36,967 nt of DNA from Paenibacillus ferrarius (GTDB lineage: Bacteria; Bacillota; Bacilli; Paenibacillales; NBRC-103111), in the NCBI RefSeq assembly GCF_002027705.1, contig NZ_MBTG01000027.1, positions 1 to 36,967 on the forward strand, read 5' to 3'. Below are positions 16,949 to 24,572 of this stretch, piece by piece. The notes beneath the pieces were generated by a model that saw only the letters and a program-made list of their open reading frames with translations, searched no databases and had not been told where the DNA came from. The first letter of the stretch is position 1. Every line of letters starts with the position of its first letter. Made by a program: the position numbers and the translations under genes.

Positions 16949-17076
16949 GAAATGCCTGCGTTTGTGCAGGCTTTTTGCGTAAAATCACTTGAAAATAGGA
17001 AATGCCTGCGTTTCTGCAGGCTTTTTCTGTAAAATCACTTGAAAATAGGAAATGCCTGCGATTCTGCAGGCTTTTT
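16949..17076 (+). repeat. Three tandem 50-bp terminator-like units (copy 1)
   Basis: GCCTGC-N6-GCAGGC stems lie at 16954-16971, 17004-17021 and 17054-17071, each followed by TTTTT and spaced by GTAAAATCACTTGAAAATA. Each unit has the form of a short Rho-independent terminator on the plus strand. The first lies 116 bases after the deacetylase stop. Confidence 0.85.
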
Positions 17077-17190
17077 CTGCTTTTCCCTCGTAAAATTCGA
17101 TTTGCTGCCAAAAAGCCTGCACTTTTGCAGGCATATATCGGATGAGGGGGATTCGAGGTTGAAAAAGATGCACAATTGCACAATTGCAGG

Positions 17191-17382
17191 CTTTCTCTGT
17201 TGCGCGACGGACTTTAGGCAGCCACCTCCGATTGCCGAGTTTCTCTGTCGCGCAACGGACTCTAAACAGCCACTTCCGATTGTCGAGTTTCTCTGTCGCG
17301 CAACGGACTCTAAACAGCCACTTCCGATTGTCGAGTTTCTCTATCCCGCAACGGACTCGAGGCAGCCACCTCCGATTGCCGG
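17191..17382. repeat. 48-bp tandem array, four units (copy 1)
   Basis: Units start at 17191, 17239, 17287 and 17335, with a core of TTTCTCTGTCGCGCAACGGA. Because 48 is divisible by three, several frames stay open on both strands, which creates spurious 16-residue repeat ORFs. Changes between units are not biased to silent positions. Confidence 0.88.
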
Positions 17383-17501
17383 GTTTCACCGCCGCCGCCA
17401 TATCGTCGGCGCAGCAACGCGCGCCCACGATTCGCGCGTGAAGAAACGCCAGATTGCTCCTGACTCTCATCGTCAGGAGCGGCTGAATCCCTCAAGATTC
17501 G

Positions 17502-17630
17502 GAAATGCCTGCGATTGCGCAGGATTTTTTCTGTAAAATCACTTAAAAATAGGAAATGCCTGCGATTGTGCAGGCTTTTTGCGTAAAATCACTTGAAAAT
17601 AGGAAATGCCTGCGTTTATGCAGGCTTTTT
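17502..17630 (+). repeat. Three tandem 50-bp terminator-like units (copy 2)
   Basis: Stems at 17508-17523 (CCTGCG/CGCAGG), 17558-17575 and 17608-17625 (GCCTGC/GCAGGC), each followed by a T run. Loop bases vary while both stem arms are kept, suggesting that the fold matters. Confidence 0.82.
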
Positions 17631-17736
17631 CTGCTTTTCCCTCGTAAAATCCGATTTGCTGCCAAAAAGCCTGCACTTTTGCAGGCATATATCGGATGAG
17701 GGGGATTCGAGGTTGAAAAAGATGCACAATCGCAGG

Positions 17737-17973
17737 CTTTCTCTGTCGCGCGACGGACTTTAGGCAGCCATCTCCAATTGTCGAGTTTCCCTGTCGCGCA
17801 ACGGACTCTAGGCAGCCGCCTCCGATTGCAGAGTTTCCCTGTCGCACAACGGACTCTAGGCAGCCGCCTCCGATTGCCGAGTTTCCCTGTCGCACAACGA
17901 CTCGAGGCAGCAACTCCGATTGTCGAGTTTCTCTGTCGCGCAACGACTCTAGGCAGCCACCTCCGATTGCCGG
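17737..17973. repeat. 48-bp tandem array, five units (copy 2)
   Basis: Units start at 17737, 17785, 17833, 17881 and 17927. The first unit of both copies keeps GCGACGGACTTTAGGCAGCC and the last keeps CTCCGATTGCCGGGTTTCAC. So units are matched by position between copies, which points to duplication of the whole module. Confidence 0.87.
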
Positions 17974-18079
17974 GTTTCACCACCGCCGCCATATCGTCGG
18001 CGCAGCAACGCGCGCTCAGGATTCGCGCGTGAAGAAACCCCAGCTCCTGACTCTCATCGTCAGGTCAGCTCCTACACCC

Positions 18080-18103
18080 GTTCACTCCCGAAGCCGAGTG
18101 AAC
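18080..18103. other. Perfect inverted repeat after module 2
   Basis: GTTCACTC (18080-18087) and GAGTGAAC (18096-18103) form an 8-bp stem with an 8-base loop. No T run follows on the plus strand. It sits between the repeat modules and the terminator of the convergent lipoprotein gene. Confidence 0.55.
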
Positions 18104-18111
18104 GGAACGAG

Positions 18112-18135
18112 AAAAAAGCGCCCCACCGGGGCGCT
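18112..18135 (-). terminator. Rho-independent terminator of the lipoprotein gene
   Basis: AGCGCCCC (18117-18124) and GGGGCGCT (18128-18135) form a perfect GC-rich stem with a 3-base loop. On the minus strand it is followed by six T residues (A run at 18112-18117). It lies seven bases after the stop codon. Confidence 0.93.
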
Positions 18136-18141
18136 CAGTTT

Positions 18142-19341
18142 TCATTTCGGTGCATCGAAGGTATGCACCTTGTTCCAGTTCACACCACCGCTTGCGGTGG
18201 TGTACATCACACTCGGCTGCTCGCTGTCATTCGTCAGCAGCCAGCCTTGGCTGCCGTCTGCCATAGCCAGCAGCAGCTCGCCATAGCCAGTGAACGTTTC
18301 CTTCCCGTTCACCCAGGTTTTGCCGCCGTCCTTCGTTGAACCGACGGAGTTTGGCTTGTCGCAGCTCGGGCACTGCCCACCCATGAAAGCTACGTCGGGA
18401 CTGACGACGTAGAGAGGTCCGGGCTTCGTGCCCGTATTTTTGGGCCCTGTGTTATCGCCCACCGGGAAACCAGGAGCAGGTCCCCCACCGGCGGTGCTGT
18501 TCGCCAGCACCGTCTGCCAGTTCTTCCCGCCGTCTTTGGTGTGAAACAAGGAATAGGAGGTCTGGGTCATCCCTGACTCGCCAATCAGCTCAACCCAAGC
18601 ATCGTTAGCGCCTGCCGAGCGAATAACAGCGCCAGTTGGCACTACGGCGGATTTACGCGACATAACGCTTTTCCATGTTTTGCCGCCGTCTTGCGTTCGA
18701 TCAATTTCGATGGAATCTTTCTCCCCTTTGACAACCCAGCCATTATTCGCATCGTGGAAATAAGCATCTCCTACGATACCTTTGGGTACTGGCAAGGTCG
18801 TCCATTTGATGCCGCCATCTACGGTATGCGCATTGCCGCTAAAGGCTTCCTGCTTCGTTGTGAAATGCAAAAAAGCAGCATTCGGCACTTGCCCAACAGA
18901 ACTCCAATGCTGGCCGCCATCCTTGGTATTCAGCAGCTTGGCGTCATCCCCTACCGTTGCCCACGCTTCTTGCCCGTTCAAGGCAAATATTTGCTTGACG
19001 TCACCCGCGGCTTTGTATTGAACTTGCCATTTGGCCCCGCCATCATTGGTATGAGCGATAAAGCCTTGCCCACCGATCCAGCCTGATTTGGCATCGGCAA
19101 GACGAACAGCGGTTACCCCTTTCATCGGCACGTTAGCAGGTGCATTCGCATTCGTGTTAGGCGCAGTTGTGGCAGCAGCAGTTGGTGTGCCTGCAGGAAT
19201 TGCTGGCTCGGCGGAAACCGCTGGAGAGGAGGCTGGCGTTGCCGTAGCATTCGCAGCCCCGCTTGTCCCTTCCGAGGCCCCGCAGCCTGTAAGCGCGAAA
19301 ACGGAAATCGCCAAAATGGGCATATATTTTTTGAACATCAT
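18142..19341 (-). CDS. Lipoprotein with Asp-box/BNR beta-propeller repeats
   Basis: The start at 19341 (ATGATG) has AAAGGAG upstream; a longer in-frame start at 19446 has none. The product is 399 aa. It has a lipoprotein signal with lipobox ALTGC (Cys20), then a low-complexity Ala/Thr/Pro linker (about 22-72), then a propeller of repeated Asp boxes: TNDGGAKW, TKDGGQHW, TVDGGIKW, TQDGGKTW, TKDGGKNW and TKDGGKTW. This is the YCF48/BNR/sialidase-like fold. There are no sialidase catalytic motifs, so it is more likely a binding or assembly protein on the outer face of the membrane. A CPSC pair in GGQCPSCDKPN may bind metal or form a disulfide. It stands alone with its own terminator. Confidence 0.88.
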   Translation of the reverse strand: MMFKKYMPILAISVFALTGCGASEGTSGAANATATPASSPAVSAEPAIPAGTPTAAATTAPNTNANAPANVPMKGVTAVRLADAKSGWIGGQGFIAHTNDGGAKWQVQYKAAGDVKQIFALNGQEAWATVGDDAKLLNTKDGGQHWSSVGQVPNAAFLHFTTKQEAFSGNAHTVDGGIKWTTLPVPKGIVGDAYFHDANNGWVVKGEKDSIEIDRTQDGGKTWKSVMSRKSAVVPTGAVIRSAGANDAWVELIGESGMTQTSYSLFHTKDGGKNWQTVLANSTAGGGPAPGFPVGDNTGPKNTGTKPGPLYVVSPDVAFMGGQCPSCDKPNSVGSTKDGGKTWVNGKETFTGYGELLLAMADGSQGWLLTNDSEQPSVMYTTASGGVNWNKVHTFDAPK

Positions 19342-19580
19342 CTTAACTCCTTTCAAATCTGCAATATCTGCAAGTAATCGTTCTATCCTTATAGACGTTG
19401 GCATTCGAGCAAAAGTTGACTCGGCGGAAATTTGGACTTTTGGCAAAATTAGTATGTCCCATAATCAGGGAAGACTATTTAACTTATTTGGCGAGATGAG
19501 AAAATAGGCATGACTCATCCCCATCGTGAATACAATCCAATCAAGGAGGGGCACTTTGTTACGGAAAGGAAGAGGATCGG

Positions 19581-20603
19581 TTGAAATTCATCTGGGGTAA
19601 AAAAGAGTTCACCTTAATGATCATTCCGGGCGCCAACCGCCGTACCGTAAGATTCAAGCTTCCGCACAGTAGTATTTATATTGTGCCCAGCGTGATCCTG
19701 CTTGTGCTGATTGGTTTTTTTGTCACGATTTACTTAATGAATACCCACTCCTATCGAACGAGAAACAACATGCAGCAAGCTTTCGATGGACAAGAGCGTC
19801 AACTGGTCGATCAAATTACTCTTAAAAATAGTGAACTGGAACAGCTTCAAGCCAATTTGATTGACTTATCCCAGCAAGCCAATGATTTTAAATTGAAGTT
19901 GGAAGAAATTAAGAAAATCGATCACGTGATCGAATTGATGAGCGAAACAGATGGCACAAAGGGAACAAAAGGGACAAGCAAAAAAACCTCTGCAATAAAC
20001 ACTCAGCAGCCTAACGGGAAAAACTCAGATATCGGAGGCAGCGATGTCGCTGTTACTTCGCAAGATGTCTCTCTTTTGGTGAACAGCACCAAGGAAGGAC
20101 TTTTTTCGTTAGTCGGAGATATTAACGCCCTGCTCCTGCATCTGAATGAATCGGAAGCCAAGTTGAAGGAAGCTCAATATTTGCGCAGCATCACCCCTAC
20201 TCTATGGCCCACTGTAACACACAGCATCACTTCCGGCTTCGGCGTGCGAATCGATCCATTCACCTCTAAACCGTCGATGCACACAGGCTTTGATCTTGAT
20301 GGCGAGATGAATGATGACGTCTATGCGACTGCGGACGGCAAGGTCATTGAAGCCAGCTTTGACAACGAACATGGCAATCATCTAATTATCGATCATACCC
20401 GCGGCATCCAAACCGAGTACATGCATCTGAATAAAATGCTGGTCAAACGCGGAGAATCAGTAACGAAAGGTCAAAAAATCGGCCTCATCGGTACGACCGG
20501 ACGAAGCACAGGCTCTCATCTGCATTACGAAGTACAGAAAAATGGCAAACCGATTGACCCCGCTCCTTACCTGATTACCGATAGAAAGGATGAGCTCAAA
20601 TGA
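19581..20603 (+). CDS. M23 family metallopeptidase, membrane-anchored
   Basis: A TTG start at 19581 follows GAGGATCGG. The 340-aa product has a cytoplasmic N-terminus, one membrane span (about 32-53), a coiled coil (about 65-120), a Thr/Lys/Ser-rich linker and a C-terminal LytM/M23 domain. Zinc ligands are His234 and Asp238 in HTGFDLDG and His315 in GSHLHYEV; His282 and His313 are the likely catalytic histidines. All key residues are present, so it should cut peptide cross-links of peptidoglycan. Its last base pairs overlap the bactofilin start (ATGA), so the two are translationally coupled. Elsewhere bactofilins position M23 enzymes to shape the cell. A 15-codon mini-ORF (19556-19600) with a stronger ribosome site overlaps the start. 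Confidence 0.93.
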   Translation: MKFIWGKKEFTLMIIPGANRRTVRFKLPHSSIYIVPSVILLVLIGFFVTIYLMNTHSYRTRNNMQQAFDGQERQLVDQITLKNSELEQLQANLIDLSQQANDFKLKLEEIKKIDHVIELMSETDGTKGTKGTSKKTSAINTQQPNGKNSDIGGSDVAVTSQDVSLLVNSTKEGLFSLVGDINALLLHLNESEAKLKEAQYLRSITPTLWPTVTHSITSGFGVRIDPFTSKPSMHTGFDLDGEMNDDVYATADGKVIEASFDNEHGNHLIIDHTRGIQTEYMHLNKMLVKRGESVTKGQKIGLIGTTGRSTGSHLHYEVQKNGKPIDPAPYLITDRKDELK

Positions 20604-21046
20604 TTGGAAGCTCCAAAACAAGGCGCATTGACGCTAAAACAACGGATACCTTGATCGGTGGAAGTACGATCTGTGAAGGCAAAATTATGTCCGAGGCCAG
20701 CCTCCGCATCGAAGGCCAACTCAATGGTGACATTGAATGCGCCGGAGATATCACCATTGGCGAGAATGCCGTGGTGCAGTCCAACATCCAAGCCCGTGAT
20801 GTCATCGTTGCCGGCAAGGTCAAAGGCAACATCCACACCAAAGGCAAGCTCATCGTCACCAGCTCCGGTGTGCTGGTGGGGAATATTGATGTGCGCTCCT
20901 TTATTATTCAGGAGGGCGGCATTTTTCAAGGCAGCAGCGCGATGAACATCGCTGCTGGGGGTGAGAAAGGCAGCGCCAAGGTCATCGACGCCAAAGCACA
21001 CAAGCAGCAGAAAAGCGAGCAGCAGGCTGCTTCCGGTGGAAACTAG
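20600..21046 (+). CDS. Bactofilin
   Basis: 148 residues. The conserved beta-helical bactofilin core runs from about residue 10 to 115, with repeated Gly-rich turns such as GQLNGDIECAGDITIGE and GKVKGNIHTKGKLIV. Short polar tails flank it; the C-terminal one is rich in Lys, Gln and Ser. Bactofilins polymerise without nucleotide into filaments at the membrane and recruit wall enzymes. The ATG overlaps the stop of the M23 peptidase gene by four bases, the gene pairing seen in curved or helical bacteria and in several Firmicutes. A strong terminator follows. Confidence 0.94.
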   Translation: MIGSSKTRRIDAKTTDTLIGGSTICEGKIMSEASLRIEGQLNGDIECAGDITIGENAVVQSNIQARDVIVAGKVKGNIHTKGKLIVTSSGVLVGNIDVRSFIIQEGGIFQGSSAMNIAAGGEKGSAKVIDAKAHKQQKSEQQAASGGN

Positions 21047-21086
21047 ACGATGCCCTTCACTTCATAGGCATTCTGATCCAACAAAA

Positions 21087-21132
21087 ACTGCCTATTATCT
21101 GGTCTTGTGGGCCAGGTAATAGGCAGTTTTTA
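21087..21132. terminator. Bidirectional terminator between bactofilin and pepA
   Basis: ACTGCCTATTATCTGG (21087-21102) pairs with CCAGGTAATAGGCAGT (21112-21127), with one G-U pair. T runs lie outside both arms on the matching strands. It serves the plus-strand bactofilin operon and the minus-strand pepA, whose TAA (21130-21132) lies in the T run. Confidence 0.92.
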
Positions 21133-22638
21133 TTGGTTTTGACCCATGGGCGACGACCGAGTACGTACAAGCTGCGCGAGCAGGCGTGCCCCGTAGCCAG
21201 TCGCACCTATCGAATGCCAGCCTTGTGCAGATGACACATCCTTCAATGAAGCCATATCGATATGCGCCCAACGAAGGGAGGAATCAACGAACTTGCGCAG
21301 AAATAAGGCAGCGGTCGTAGCGCCTGCTTCTCCTACCCTGCTGACGTTGCATAGATCTGCAAAGTCACTGTGCAGGTAAGCCTCATACTCATCAACAAGC
21401 GGAAGCTGCCATACTTGCTCATCTACCAGCTTCCCGGCTTGTGTGATCTCAGCCACCAACGCGTCCTGTCCCCATATTCCGGCATACTTGGAACCCAGCG
21501 CAGCCCCGCAGGAATAGGTCAAGGTCGCAATATCGATGGCTTCCGCTGCCCCGAGACGATGCGCATGAATCAGTGCGTCCGCCAGTACCAAGCGGCCTTC
21601 CGAATCCGTATTGCCTACCTGCACAGATACGCCGTTCGGGTATTGCAGCAGCTCCCCTGGCAGCAGAGCCCCTCCGTCCGGCATATTCTCGGCAGCAGCG
21701 ATAAGCCCAACGACATTCGCCTGCACGTTCCCAGCTGCAAGAATATCAAGTGCGCCAATCACGGCTGCCGCGCCAGCCATATCCATTCGCATATCGCTAA
21801 TATCGAAGTCCTTTTTCAAACTGATTCCACCTGTGTCAAAAGTAATGCCTTTGCCAATGAGGGCCGAAAGCGGCAACGTATCATCCGTGCAATACCGCAG
21901 CTCTAGAAGTGCTGGAGGATGCTTGCTGCCTTTGCCCACGGCGATCAAGCCAACCATGCTGTTCTGCTCCAGTCGCTCCCCTTCGTAAACGATCGCCTCG
22001 ACCTGCGTACCGGCAAAATGATCGACTGCCCGTTCGATGAGCGTTAGAGGACGCAGTTTATTTGGTGGTTCATTCGCCAAATTACGGGCGAGAATGGCCC
22101 CATCGGCATAAATGCGTCCCCATCGTATCGCATCGTTCAGCGCAGCCTTTGCTTCCACTTTCTCCTCTGCTTCAGTTACGGTGAGAAACTGCAAGCTTGC
22201 TTCAAATGGCTTAGTCTGTTTCGCGCGGTAAATCTCGAACGCATAGGTTCCGAGCAGCCAGCCCTCCACCCAAGCGCTGACGGCTTTCTCTTCGCTAATC
22301 GGAGGCGCATGCACACAGCGCTTCAGCAGCTCGCCCAAGTTTATGCCTACTTGCTCCTTCTTATGCTTCTCCGCCGCACGCCCAGCACTGCCTGCCGCTT
22401 CGCGGATTCGTTCCGTGCTCAGCCGCGAAGCCTCCCCACAACCGACCAATAGCGCATCCCTCTCTCCAATACGGCCATGAAACCAAGTCAACGCCCCTGG
22501 CTCTCCCATATGGGGCAGGAGTGAGTACGCTTGCAGCCATGCCGGGAGCCGAGCGCCTCCCTTCACTCCGATTTCGTCCAAGCAGATGGGGAAGATGAGA
22601 GTCTCAATCGGGCTTTCTCCTCCAACCGTGAACATCAT
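21130..22638 (-). CDS. pepA: Leucyl aminopeptidase (family M17)
   Basis: Cytosolic two-metal aminopeptidase that removes N-terminal residues from peptides. The start at 22638 (MMFTVGG) is chosen because it overlaps the preceding stop as ATGA and has GGAG nine bases upstream. The product is 502 aa. Metal ligands and active-site residues are all visible: Lys263 and Asp268 in GKGITFDTGG, catalytic Lys275, Asp286 in MRMDMAG, and Asp345, Glu347 and Arg349 in NTDSEGR. These fit E. coli PepA residues with a constant offset of seven. The N-terminal domain is typical but divergent. Its tight coupling to the phosphoesterase and sugar genes is odd for a general peptidase. Confidence 0.94.
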   Translation of the reverse strand: MMFTVGGESPIETLIFPICLDEIGVKGGARLPAWLQAYSLLPHMGEPGALTWFHGRIGERDALLVGCGEASRLSTERIREAAGSAGRAAEKHKKEQVGINLGELLKRCVHAPPISEEKAVSAWVEGWLLGTYAFEIYRAKQTKPFEASLQFLTVTEAEEKVEAKAALNDAIRWGRIYADGAILARNLANEPPNKLRPLTLIERAVDHFAGTQVEAIVYEGERLEQNSMVGLIAVGKGSKHPPALLELRYCTDDTLPLSALIGKGITFDTGGISLKKDFDISDMRMDMAGAAAVIGALDILAAGNVQANVVGLIAAAENMPDGGALLPGELLQYPNGVSVQVGNTDSEGRLVLADALIHAHRLGAAEAIDIATLTYSCGAALGSKYAGIWGQDALVAEITQAGKLVDEQVWQLPLVDEYEAYLHSDFADLCNVSRVGEAGATTAALFLRKFVDSSLRWAHIDMASLKDVSSAQGWHSIGATGYGARLLAQLVRTRSSPMGQNQ

Positions 22639-23534
22639 CGTAAGATACTCCCATCTTCCAGACGCTGCCAAGTCTCAAAGCTAAGCTCTCCTTCTTGCAG
22701 ACGAATGACACGAGCCCCTCGCGGCAAGCCTCCATAGGTGTTATAGCCTGTCACTCGGCCGAAACAAAGCCGAATCTCATGCAGTGTTCCACAGAAATCA
22801 TTGTCATGATCATGACCAACAAAGGTCCCCATGACATCGCCCATTTCCGCCATTGCAGCAAACAGTCCGCTATTGAGCTTGGGGCAGCATACATCTTCGT
22901 TCTTGATGCCGCTTACTTTCCCCACCTTCCATACGTCGTTATACTCCGGCAGCGGAATATGAAAAAAAGCGAGGCCGGGAAGGATGGCATCACTGCGCTC
23001 ACGAAGTGCTAGTGATTGCTGCTTATACCAATGAATCTGATCAGCCTGAATCCACGCATAGCCGCCGACTGAATCCGGCGCCATGGAACCGGAATCGAGA
23101 AAATAAAGTACAGCTGCAGGTTCCCCGGACTGCGTGCCTTGTATGGTAAGCGTGTAATTGCCAACCCCACTAAGCTCCTCAGGTCCTGCTTGCGAATAGC
23201 AAGCGCTATGCTTAAGCGCAGCCGCCATCAATTCCTCGCGCGTCACATTCTCCTCTGCATCGTGATTGCCAAATACGTGCGCCCAAGGTAAGCCGGATTC
23301 AACGGCAGGCGCAATCGCCCGGCGAAAAGATGCCAAAGGATCGGCTGCGCCATAGCTTGAAATCAGATCTCCCGTATATACGATGAAATCCGGCTTTTCC
23401 TCCACAAGCAGTGCTCTGACCAAAGCAAGCGTCCGTAAATCCGCTTCATTGTCCTTGTCGCCGCCGATATGCAAATCCGTCAATTGCACAATGGTAAAGG
23501 TCCCGTCCTCCCGGAACTTAAGATTGTCAGCCAT
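22635..23534 (-). CDS. Calcineurin-like metallophosphoesterase
   Basis: 299 residues without a signal peptide, so probably cytosolic. All five blocks of the fold are present: DLH (Asp20/His22), GD (Asp56), GNHD (Asn90/His91), a lone His192 in FFHIP, and GHDHD (His241/His243). These bind two metals and cut phosphate mono- or diesters. AAGGGGGAAAAGC precedes the ATG. It lies between the PfkB kinase gene (54 bases upstream) and pepA (4-base overlap). In a sugar operon it may dephosphorylate a sugar phosphate or cut a phosphodiester-linked substrate; this is inferred. Confidence 0.92.
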   Translation of the reverse strand: MADNLKFREDGTFTIVQLTDLHIGGDKDNEADLRTLALVRALLVEEKPDFIVYTGDLISSYGAADPLASFRRAIAPAVESGLPWAHVFGNHDAEENVTREELMAAALKHSACYSQAGPEELSGVGNYTLTIQGTQSGEPAAVLYFLDSGSMAPDSVGGYAWIQADQIHWYKQQSLALRERSDAILPGLAFFHIPLPEYNDVWKVGKVSGIKNEDVCCPKLNSGLFAAMAEMGDVMGTFVGHDHDNDFCGTLHEIRLCFGRVTGYNTYGGLPRGARVIRLQEGELSFETWQRLEDGSILR

Positions 23535-23588
23535 GCTTTTCCCCCTTTCACATCGCTGGTCACAGGCTTTGTTACGCCCATTCCCCGT

Positions 23589-24533
23589 TCAAAAAGCTCG
23601 GCATGAATCCTCATTTTGCCTAATGAAAGCAGACAGCCCTTCACAATCCGGTGTACCTGTACTCCCGCCGTAAGAGCCAACAGACATAGCTCCGCAGACG
23701 TTGCCGTACAGCAAACACGATTCAACACTTTGTCCCGTCAAATAACCGTACAAGTAACCAGCATTGAACGAATCTCCTGCTCCAGTCGTATCTACGACAT
23801 CGACCACGAATCCGGAATGAGCCAGTTGCAAGCCGTCTTTCATCGTAATGGCGCCTTTGGGTCCAAGCTTGATGACGACATGACGACAGAAGCCGCCCAT
23901 ATATCTTAAACTATCATCTATATGCTCGATGCCCGTGTAATGGAACGCTTCCGTTTCATTCATCAGAAAAACATCGATATAACCCATCAACTCAAACACA
24001 CCGGAATGCCATTCTCCCGTATCATCCCAACCTACATCGCAGGAAACGGTGACTCCTGTCTTTTTTAGCTTCTTGACCATAGCGACGAATTCATCATGAT
24101 TGCGCCGCCCGCGATAGCCGGTTACGTGAACATGTCTGCCTAACGCTACTTGCGCGATATCCAGATCGCCTGCTTGCAGCTCCGAATTTGATCCTGCATA
24201 CGTAATAAATGAACGATCCAGCTCCGGATTAATCGCTATCGTGATGCCGGTATGGCTTGTTGGGCTAGTCCGAATCAAACTGGTATCGATACCATATCGA
24301 GCGAACTGCTCTCGGATATAATGACCATAAAGATCATCTCCAAGAACACCGTTGAAGGCTGTATGCAGTCCCAGCTTGGCTAATGAGATCGTGAATAAAG
24401 CCGCACCACCGCCAACATGCATCCGTATATTTTCAACAAAAATTTCTTGCCCTGGCTGAGGAATCTGATTACAGCCCACCACTACTAGATCTATATTGAC
24501 ATCTCCGATGACAACTGCATCAAATTTTTTCAT
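23589..24533 (-). CDS. PfkB family carbohydrate kinase
   Basis: Phosphorylates a sugar or nucleoside with ATP in the cytoplasm. The start at 24533 is preferred, with GGGAG six bases upstream; seven extra residues are possible from 24554. The product is 314 aa. Signature 1 is the Gly-rich GGGAALFTISLAKLG (41-55), after Asp11/Asn13/Asp15 which line the sugar pocket. Signature 2 is DTTGAGDSFNAGYLYG with the catalytic base Asp254 and anion hole GAG (251-253). Whether the substrate is fructose, ribose, a keto-deoxy sugar or a nucleoside cannot be decided. It lies 39 bases after the LacI regulator gene. Confidence 0.93.
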   Translation of the reverse strand: MKKFDAVVIGDVNIDLVVVGCNQIPQPGQEIFVENIRMHVGGGAALFTISLAKLGLHTAFNGVLGDDLYGHYIREQFARYGIDTSLIRTSPTSHTGITIAINPELDRSFITYAGSNSELQAGDLDIAQVALGRHVHVTGYRGRRNHDEFVAMVKKLKKTGVTVSCDVGWDDTGEWHSGVFELMGYIDVFLMNETEAFHYTGIEHIDDSLRYMGGFCRHVVIKLGPKGAITMKDGLQLAHSGFVVDVVDTTGAGDSFNAGYLYGYLTGQSVESCLLYGNVCGAMSVGSYGGSTGTPDCEGLSAFIRQNEDSCRAF

Positions 24534-24572
24534 TCCGCGCTCCCTCTCCCGCACTGTTCTCTGTCTAATTCT

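Larger units (their letters stand above)
16926..17478. repeat. Composite repeat module, copy 1
   Basis: A 553-bp non-coding module starting GCGGCTGAAGCCCTTAGGA. In order it holds three 50-bp hairpin units (16949-17076), an inverted hairpin AAAAAGCCTGC...GCAGGCATAT (17111-17136) nested in CCCTCGTAAAATTCGAT/ATCGGATGAGGG, the motif GATGCACAATTGCAGGCTTT, four 48-bp units (17191-17382) and a GC-rich tail. The tail carries stems ACGCGCG/CGCGCGT (17417-17439) and CTCCTGAC/GTCAGGAG (17457-17479). Copy 2 follows directly. ORFs across it lack ribosome sites and their frame is not kept in copy 2. Confidence 0.9.
17479..18064. repeat. Composite repeat module, copy 2
   Basis: Second copy of the module with the same order of parts: start GCGGCTGAATCCCTCAAGA, three hairpin units (17502-17630), inverted hairpin with GCCTGC (17669-17674) and GCAGGC (17681-17686), GATGCACAATCGCAGGCTTT, five 48-bp units (17737-17973) and the GC-rich tail ending CCTGAC/GTCAGG. 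It has one more 48-bp unit than copy 1. The fourth unit is only 46 bp, which breaks any reading frame. Confidence 0.9.

Noticed and set aside
17039..17536. Plus-strand ORF of 165 codons across repeat module 1, and similar ORFs on both strands in module 2
   Set aside because: They arise from the 48-bp period, lack ribosome sites, and the frame is broken in module 2 by a 46-bp unit.
16926..18064. Possible CRISPR array
   Set aside because: Repeat units are contiguous or nearly so with no unique spacers of constant length, and no cas genes are nearby.
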